Positions 59,470 through 64,000 of a stretch of 64,000 bases of DNA are shown in pieces. Source of the stretch: an uncultured Bacilli bacterium (GTDB lineage Bacteria; Bacillota_I; Bacilli_A; RF39; UBA660). Position 1 is the first letter of the stretch; the number at the start of each line of letters is the position of its first letter. The notes below the pieces were generated by a model. That model was given only the letters and a program-made list of their open reading frames with translations, was not told the DNA's origin and made no database searches. The DNA lies in the NCBI GenBank assembly GCA_934096235.1, contig CAKOLO010000004.1, positions 62,001 through 126,000 on the forward strand. The letters are read 5' to 3'. The position numbers and the translations under genes were made by a program.

Positions 59470-61376
59470 TATTTACCCCCTTTATAATCATCTTCAAGTG
59501 TAAATTCTACATTTTCTTCTATCCATTCTTTACGTACTTCTGAGTCATCTCCCATTAGGACTCCTACTCTTTTTTCAGCTAGTGCTTTATCATCTATTTT
59601 GATTTTAACTAGTGTACGAGTAGCTGGATCCATTGTTGTTTCCCATAATTGGTCTGCATTCATTTCACCAAGTCCTTTGTATCTTTGAATAGTGTATTTT
59701 CCTTTGAATGTATCTTTAAATTCATTTAATTCTTCATTTGTATTTATATATTTTTTGTCTTTACCATATTTAACTAAGTATAGAGGTGGTACTGCTATAT
59801 AAAGCATTCCATGTTCTATTAAATCTCTCATCCATCTATAGAAGAATGTTAGAAGTAATGTTTGAATGTGTGCTCCATCATCATCGGCATCGGTCATTAT
59901 TATGACTTTTCCATAGTTTGATTCAGTGTAGTCAAATTCTGCTCCTACTCCTGCTCCTATAGCATGAACTATTGTATTAATTTCTTCGTTTTTGAAAAGA
60001 TCTGCTACTGTTGACTTTTCACAGTTAATTATTTTACCTCTTAGTGGTAGTATTGCTTGATGACGTTTATCACGGCCACTTTTTGCTGTGCCACCGGCAC
60101 TGTTTCCTTCGACTATGAATAGTTCGTTTTTGCTATATTCTTTACTTTGGGCAGGTGTAAGTTTACCAAGAAGTACTTTCTCGCGTCCACTCTTACCTTT
60201 TCCAGCTCTTGCTTCTGCTCTTGCTTTTCTTGCTGCTTCACGAGCTAGTTTACTCTTTAAAGCTTTATCCATTATAGCTGTAGCTGCTTCTTTATTCTCT
60301 TCTAAATAATAAGATAGTTTTTCATATACAATACTTTCTACTACTGTTCTTGCTTGAGGAGTTCCTAGTTTTCCTTTAGTTTGTCCTTCAAATTGTAATA
60401 GATTTTCTGGTATTTTTAAACTTATTATTGCTGTTAAACCTTCACGTGTATCTGTTCCATCAAGTCCTTCTTTACTCTTTAATAAGTTGTTACTTTTAAT
60501 ATATTCATTAAATACTTTAGTAAGTGCTGTTTTATATCCTACTTCGTGACTACCACCATCTACAGTTTTAACATTGTTAACAAATGACATTATATTTTCA
60601 TTGTATGTGTTTGTATACTGCATAGCGATATCTACTTCAATGCCATTCTTTTCTCCACTAAAACTTATTGTTTTATGTAGTGGTTCTTTTCCTTCATTTA
60701 CATATTCTACGAATGATACAAGTCCATTATCATAACTAAATACACTATGTTTGTCATCTTCTTCATCGATAACTTCCATAGTTAGTCCATTTATAAGGAA
60801 GGCACTTTCTTGCATTCTTTCACATATAGTTGTGTAACTAAATCTAGCATTACCAAATATTTCTTCATCTGGAAAGAATTCAACTGTAGTACCAGTTTGT
60901 TTAGTTGTACCTATTTGTTTTAATTCTTTATCTACGTGTCCACCATTCTTAAATGATATTTCACATATTTTTCCTTCTCTACATATAGTTACTTTCATCC
61001 ATTTAGATAATGCATTAACTACTGATGAACCTACTCCGTGAAGACCACCAGATACTTTGTAACCATCTGTTTCGAATTTACCACCTGCGTGTAATACAGT
61101 ATAAATTACTTCTGGTGTTGACTTACCTGATGAGTGTTTTCCAATTGGTACTCCACGTCCTTCGTCGCTAACTCTTACACTTCCAATCTTAGTAAGTGTT
61201 ACTGTTATTTTTTTACCATAACCATTGATAGCTTCATCTATTGAGTTATCAACAATTTCCCATACTAAATGGTGAAGTCCTCTTTTATCAGTACTTCCTA
61301 TATACATACCAGGTCTTTTACGTACAGCTTCAAGGCCTTCTAATATCTTAATTGATTTTTCATTATATTCTGCCAT
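59469..61376 (-). CDS. parE: DNA topoisomerase IV subunit B
   Basis: 635 residues from the ATG at 61376. The GHKL ATPase domain (VRKRPGMYIGSTD, EIVDNSIDEA, DEGRGVPIG, GGLHGVGSSVVNALS) is followed by the transducer and TOPRIM domain (LFIVEGNSAGGTAKSGRD, IIMTDADDDGAHI) and the C-terminal RYKGLGEMNADQLWETTM. It supplies ATP-driven strand capture to ParC. An in-frame GTG two codons upstream is less well placed. Confidence 0.94.
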   Translation of the reverse strand: MAEYNEKSIKILEGLEAVRKRPGMYIGSTDKRGLHHLVWEIVDNSIDEAINGYGKKITVTLTKIGSVRVSDEGRGVPIGKHSSGKSTPEVIYTVLHAGGKFETDGYKVSGGLHGVGSSVVNALSKWMKVTICREGKICEISFKNGGHVDKELKQIGTTKQTGTTVEFFPDEEIFGNARFSYTTICERMQESAFLINGLTMEVIDEEDDKHSVFSYDNGLVSFVEYVNEGKEPLHKTISFSGEKNGIEVDIAMQYTNTYNENIMSFVNNVKTVDGGSHEVGYKTALTKVFNEYIKSNNLLKSKEGLDGTDTREGLTAIISLKIPENLLQFEGQTKGKLGTPQARTVVESIVYEKLSYYLEENKEAATAIMDKALKSKLAREAARKARAEARAGKGKSGREKVLLGKLTPAQSKEYSKNELFIVEGNSAGGTAKSGRDKRHQAILPLRGKIINCEKSTVADLFKNEEINTIVHAIGAGVGAEFDYTESNYGKVIIMTDADDDGAHIQTLLLTFFYRWMRDLIEHGMLYIAVPPLYLVKYGKDKKYINTNEELNEFKDTFKGKYTIQRYKGLGEMNADQLWETTMDPATRTLVKIKIDDKALAEKRVGVLMGDDSEVRKEWIEENVEFTLEDDYKGGK

Positions 61377-61404
61377 AATCACCTAATCTCCATTTCATAT
61401 TATA

Positions 61405-61445
61405 CAAAAAAAATTAAAAAGTGTAAACGTTTACTTTACACTTTT
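61405..61445 (-). terminator. Terminator of the DUF5684-like gene
   Basis: An 11-bp stem (AAAAGTGTAAA 61417-61427 with TTTACACTTTT 61435-61445), then a long T run on the minus strand. It lies just before parE. Confidence 0.85.
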
Positions 61446-61463
61446 ATTTACTATTATTTAACT

Positions 61464-62192
61464 TTATAAATCCAAGAATTCAACTTCATCTTTTTTATCT
61501 AATTCAGTCGTGAATTTACTTTGTGGTTTCTTTTCTTCTTCTGACTCTTCTTCTACTGGTTTTGGTGGTTCTACTTGTTCTATTGGTTTAAACATTTCTT
61601 CTTGTGGTGTAGATTGTTTTAATCTTTCCATTCCAAGTAAGTCTACTTTAGCTGCTTTATATGGAGCTACTTCTTCCATCATTTCTATATTTGATTTGAA
61701 TATTGAATCCACTGGAGGTTTTGCATCTACTGGAGCATTATTTTCTGCTTTTATTTCTTCTTGAGTCATTAGGTTTATGCTTTCACCTCTCGCATTATCT
61801 AACGCTTTAAAATATTCTTCGTCATTTAGTTTATATGCTTTATCACCGTATGCAAGTAATGGATAAAATACTATTGGTAAAACTACTAAACCTATTTTGT
61901 AAAACATTGATGTATTAAATGATGATCCTAATCTATAAAATAATATTGATAGAACTACTACATTTACGATTGGAACAAAAAATAATATTCCTAAAAATGT
62001 TGATGTTTCTGTTATATCTAGGAGTGTAAATAAATTTACTATTGGATAAAAAGCAGTTGTTTCTTTTTTTGATGCCTTTTTGAATAATTTATTGCCACCT
62101 ATCATAACAAGTATAGATCTTGTAAAAGTCATAGAGAGCATTATAAGTGCTATTGTTACAAAAGTATTGATTGTTGATACCTCTATCCTCAT
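61464..62192 (-). CDS. DUF5684-like membrane protein with acidic cytoplasmic tail
   Basis: 242 residues. Four membrane helices (~8-30, 48-66, 68-88, 97-115) with FYPIVNLFTLLDI...GILFFVPIVNVVVLS...LPIVFYPLLAYGDKAY resemble DUF5684-type proteins often found beside signal peptidases. A ~110-residue tail rich in Glu, Pro and Lys follows, ending in DEVEFLDL. Function unknown. It stands alone between parE and the tRNA genes. Confidence 0.72.
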   Translation of the reverse strand: MRIEVSTINTFVTIALIMLSMTFTRSILVMIGGNKLFKKASKKETTAFYPIVNLFTLLDITETSTFLGILFFVPIVNVVVLSILFYRLGSSFNTSMFYKIGLVVLPIVFYPLLAYGDKAYKLNDEEYFKALDNARGESINLMTQEEIKAENNAPVDAKPPVDSIFKSNIEMMEEVAPYKAAKVDLLGMERLKQSTPQEEMFKPIEQVEPPKPVEEESEEEKKPQSKFTTELDKKDEVEFLDL

Positions 62193-62293
62193 AAATTTCC
62201 TCCTATTTTCATATTAATTTTACAATAAAAGGCTTATTTTTGCAATATTTTATAAAATTTATTAAAAATGTTTATATTTTTGTTAAAAAAGTG

Positions 62294-62322
62294 TTGCATT
62301 ATTGCAAAAAATACTGTATTAT
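62294..62322 (+). promoter_or_regulatory. Promoter of the tRNA operon
   Basis: TTGCAT (62294-62299), 17 bp, TATTAT (62317-62322) on the plus strand, 30 bp before tRNA-Ile. Confidence 0.6.
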
Positions 62323-62352
62323 TAAGTAGTCAGCCGATTAAGTGGCGATTAG

Positions 62353-62429
62353 GGGCCTGTAGCTCAGCTGGTTAGAGCGTTCGTCTGATAAGCGAAAGGT
62401 CGATGGTTCAAGTCCATTCAGGCCCACCA
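62353..62429 (+). tRNA. tRNA-Ile (GAT)
   Basis: 77 nt with encoded CCA. Acceptor GGGCCTG pairs with CAGGCCC. Anticodon loop CTGATAA with GAT at 62387-62389. The TTCAAGTC T loop and the D arm are normal. Confidence 0.97.
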
Positions 62430-62438
62430 TTAATAAAT

Positions 62439-62514
62439 GGCCCGTTGGTGAAACGGTTAACACACACGCCTTTCACGCGTGCATTTATGGGTTCAAATCC
62501 CGTACGGGTCACCA
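62439..62514 (+). tRNA. tRNA-Glu (TTC)
   Basis: 76 nt with encoded CCA. Acceptor GGCCCGT pairs with ACGGGTC (one G-T pair). Anticodon stem CACGC/GCGTG with loop CTTTCAC, anticodon TTC at 62472-62474. Confidence 0.97.
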
Positions 62515-62524
62515 TTTGAATATT

Positions 62525-62548
62525 AGTTCTCTATTGAGAACTTTTTTT
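62525..62548 (+). terminator. Terminator of the tRNA operon
   Basis: AGTTCTC (62525-62531)/GAGAACT (62536-62542) with loop TATT, then six T. Confidence 0.9.
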
Positions 62549-62584
62549 ATGTGTTAAAAGCCATTTATTAATGGTTCATTTTTT

Positions 62585-62618
62585 ATATAAAAAAAGAAAT
62601 GTTTAATTACATTTCTTT
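62585..62618 (-). terminator. Terminator of hisS
   Basis: AGAAATG (62595-62601)/CATTTCT (62610-62616), followed by a T run on the minus strand. It lies at the hisS stop. Confidence 0.75.
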
Positions 62619-63896
62619 TAGTGTTTTTACTAAGTCTTCTATTTTAACTAACTCTTGATTACCAGTTATCATATCTTTAAGAGTTACTGAGTTTTGTTTT
62701 AATTCATCTTCTCCGATAATAATAACTTTATCAATATTTTCTCTATTAGCAGTATTCATTGCTTTCTTTAGTTTTATATTATTAAGTTCAGTTAATACTC
62801 TATATCCATTTTCTCTTAACATACTTGATATTTCAAATAAGTTTTTATCATTTGTAAATGCATAAACATAAATATCATATTTCTTTAATGTTTCTGACCA
62901 TTTTTCTTTTAATAAAGCATAAATAGGTTCTAAACCAAATGACATACCTATAGCTGGATATTCTTCTCCATTGTGTAAGAATTTAGTTATGATGTTATCA
63001 TATCTTCCTCCACCACCTAGAGCTGATTTAAATTCTCCAGTTCTATCAAATACTTCCCATACACATCCAGTATAAATTTCAAGTCCTCTTGCTAAGAATG
63101 GTTTAAATACACATATATCTAAGTTTAAATCTTTAATTAATTTATTTAAATCATTTAGTTCTTTTAACCCTTCATTTAAAAGTTCTACGTTTGTATCCTT
63201 AAGTTCACTTGTTAATTCATCTAAACTTAATTTGAAGTATTCAAATATCTTATCAACATTTTCTTTAGAAGTACAATCCTCTAATTCTTCTTCTATATCT
63301 TCTCTTTCTAATTTGTCTAGTTTATCAACTAATGTTATGAATTCTCCAACTCTTTCTGTTGGTACTCCACAATATTCTAGAAGTCCGCTTAAGAATTTTC
63401 TATTGTTATATCTTATTTCAATATCAATATCAAATTTTTGGAATGCTTCTTTTACCATCATAAAGTATTCTATTTCTGCATAAGGTGATTCTGTTCCACA
63501 AGCATCTACATCACATTGATAAAATTCACGTGCTCTTCCTAGTTTAACAGGACCATCTCTAAATACTTTACCTATTTCATATCTTTTGAATGGTAAAACT
63601 AATCCTTTATTCATACCAATTACTTTTGAAAATGGTACAGTTAAATCATAACGTAAACCTATATCTCTAAGTCCTTGATCTTTAAATTTATATACTTCTT
63701 TTAATATTTCAGCTCCACCTGCATATTTACTTGCTAGTAAATCATAATAACATAATATTGGTGTCTCAAGTGGTAAGAAACCATATTTTTCAAATGTACC
63801 TTTTAAAGTATCAGTGATTTTATTTCTAATAATTTGTTCTTCTGGTAAGAAATCACTAGTACCTTTTAAATTCATTAATTTAAATTCTTCTTTCAT
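62607..63896 (-). CDS. hisS: Histidyl-tRNA synthetase
   Basis: A 429-residue class II HisRS. It has KGTSDFLPEEQIIRN, motif 1 region (FLPLETPIL), LRYDLTVPFSK, motif 2 (RYEIGKVFRDGPVKLGRAREFYQCDVD), the histidine loop LARGLEIYTGCVWE and GGGGRYDNI, motif 3 (AIGMSFGLEPI), then the anticodon domain (YVYAFTN...ENGYRV). The start overlaps the stop of the upstream gene (TAATG), so the two genes form an operon. Confidence 0.96.
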   Translation of the reverse strand: MKEEFKLMNLKGTSDFLPEEQIIRNKITDTLKGTFEKYGFLPLETPILCYYDLLASKYAGGAEILKEVYKFKDQGLRDIGLRYDLTVPFSKVIGMNKGLVLPFKRYEIGKVFRDGPVKLGRAREFYQCDVDACGTESPYAEIEYFMMVKEAFQKFDIDIEIRYNNRKFLSGLLEYCGVPTERVGEFITLVDKLDKLEREDIEEELEDCTSKENVDKIFEYFKLSLDELTSELKDTNVELLNEGLKELNDLNKLIKDLNLDICVFKPFLARGLEIYTGCVWEVFDRTGEFKSALGGGGRYDNIITKFLHNGEEYPAIGMSFGLEPIYALLKEKWSETLKKYDIYVYAFTNDKNLFEISSMLRENGYRVLTELNNIKLKKAMNTANRENIDKVIIIGEDELKQNSVTLKDMITGNQELVKIEDLVKTLKEM

Positions 63897-64000
63897 TATC
63901 TACTTCTTCCCTCGCTTATTTTTTCTTCATAAATTGAACCATTCATATAGTTCATATATAATTTTTGATTATAATTCTTTTTAAATTCTTCTTCAATAAT
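63896..64000 (-). CDS. 3' end of an unidentified gene upstream of hisS
   Basis: An open frame of 34 codons runs in from the right edge and ends at TAA (63896-63898). The tail (YNQKLYMNYMNGSIYEEK, then ISEGRSR) is hydrophilic and too short to name. TAATG coupling with hisS suggests one operon. Confidence 0.6.
   Translation of the reverse strand: MIEEEFKKNYNQKLYMNYMNGSIYEEKISEGRSR

Overview
The window comes from a very A+T-rich, low-GC Gram-positive bacterium. It has a spore programme (sigE, spoIIGA, yqfC, yqfD), cell-wall synthesis (murB), T-box leaders, a CIRCE-controlled heat-shock operon and the PrpC/PrkC phosphatase-kinase pair with PASTA repeats. UGA is used as a stop, so the code is standard. 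Gene content and order fit an uncultured, probably gut-dwelling member of the Bacilli (Erysipelotrichia/RF39-like), but this placement is inference. Nearly all genes lie on the minus strand; rpmB, rpsD and two tRNA genes lie on the plus strand.

Layout. 0-2.3 kb: the sigE 5' end and spoIIGA behind a probable Spo0A-controlled promoter, an unknown protein and a short bL28. 2.3-9.8 kb: murB, rpsD with a structured leader, folD, a cyclophilin lipoprotein, and dnaG-rpoD-trmK. 9.8-18.3 kb: an SH3-type surface protein, a small membrane protein, and hrcA-grpE-dnaK-pepF-dnaJ under two CIRCE elements. 18.3-24 kb: the yqfC-yqfD-vanZ-ybeY-dgkA-cdd-era-yqzL-recO cluster. 24-28.4 kb: a MarR-controlled heterodimeric ABC exporter. 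28.5-31.9 kb: the most notable accessory region. It has a C39-peptidase ABC exporter followed by two tiny genes for double-glycine-type leader peptides with GxxxG motifs (a probable two-peptide bacteriocin), and next to it a PD-(D/E)XK protein gene behind an almost identical copy of the same 45-bp promoter region.

32-47.2 kb: surface and envelope proteins (a dockerin-containing TasA-like/DUF6273 protein, a 22-repeat DUF285 protein, an Ala/Pro/Val-rich membrane protein, a DUF3048 protein). These are interleaved with conserved housekeeping clusters: rlmN-prpC-prkC-rsgA-rpe, a radical SAM protein, and a short alaS behind an Ala T-box. 47.3-53.9 kb: asnS-aspS-gatC-gatA-gatB under an Asn T-box. 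53.9-62.2 kb: a GT2 glycosyltransferase, a hybrid histidine kinase, a lipoprotein, parE-parC and a DUF5684-like membrane protein. 62.3-64 kb: tRNA-Ile and tRNA-Glu, hisS, and the 3' end of an upstream gene.

The DNA is compact. Many neighbours overlap by a few bases, and at two places a promoter is built into the terminator of the preceding gene. Coordinates of promoters and terminators come from motif reading by eye. Product names rest on motif and family recognition without database searches.
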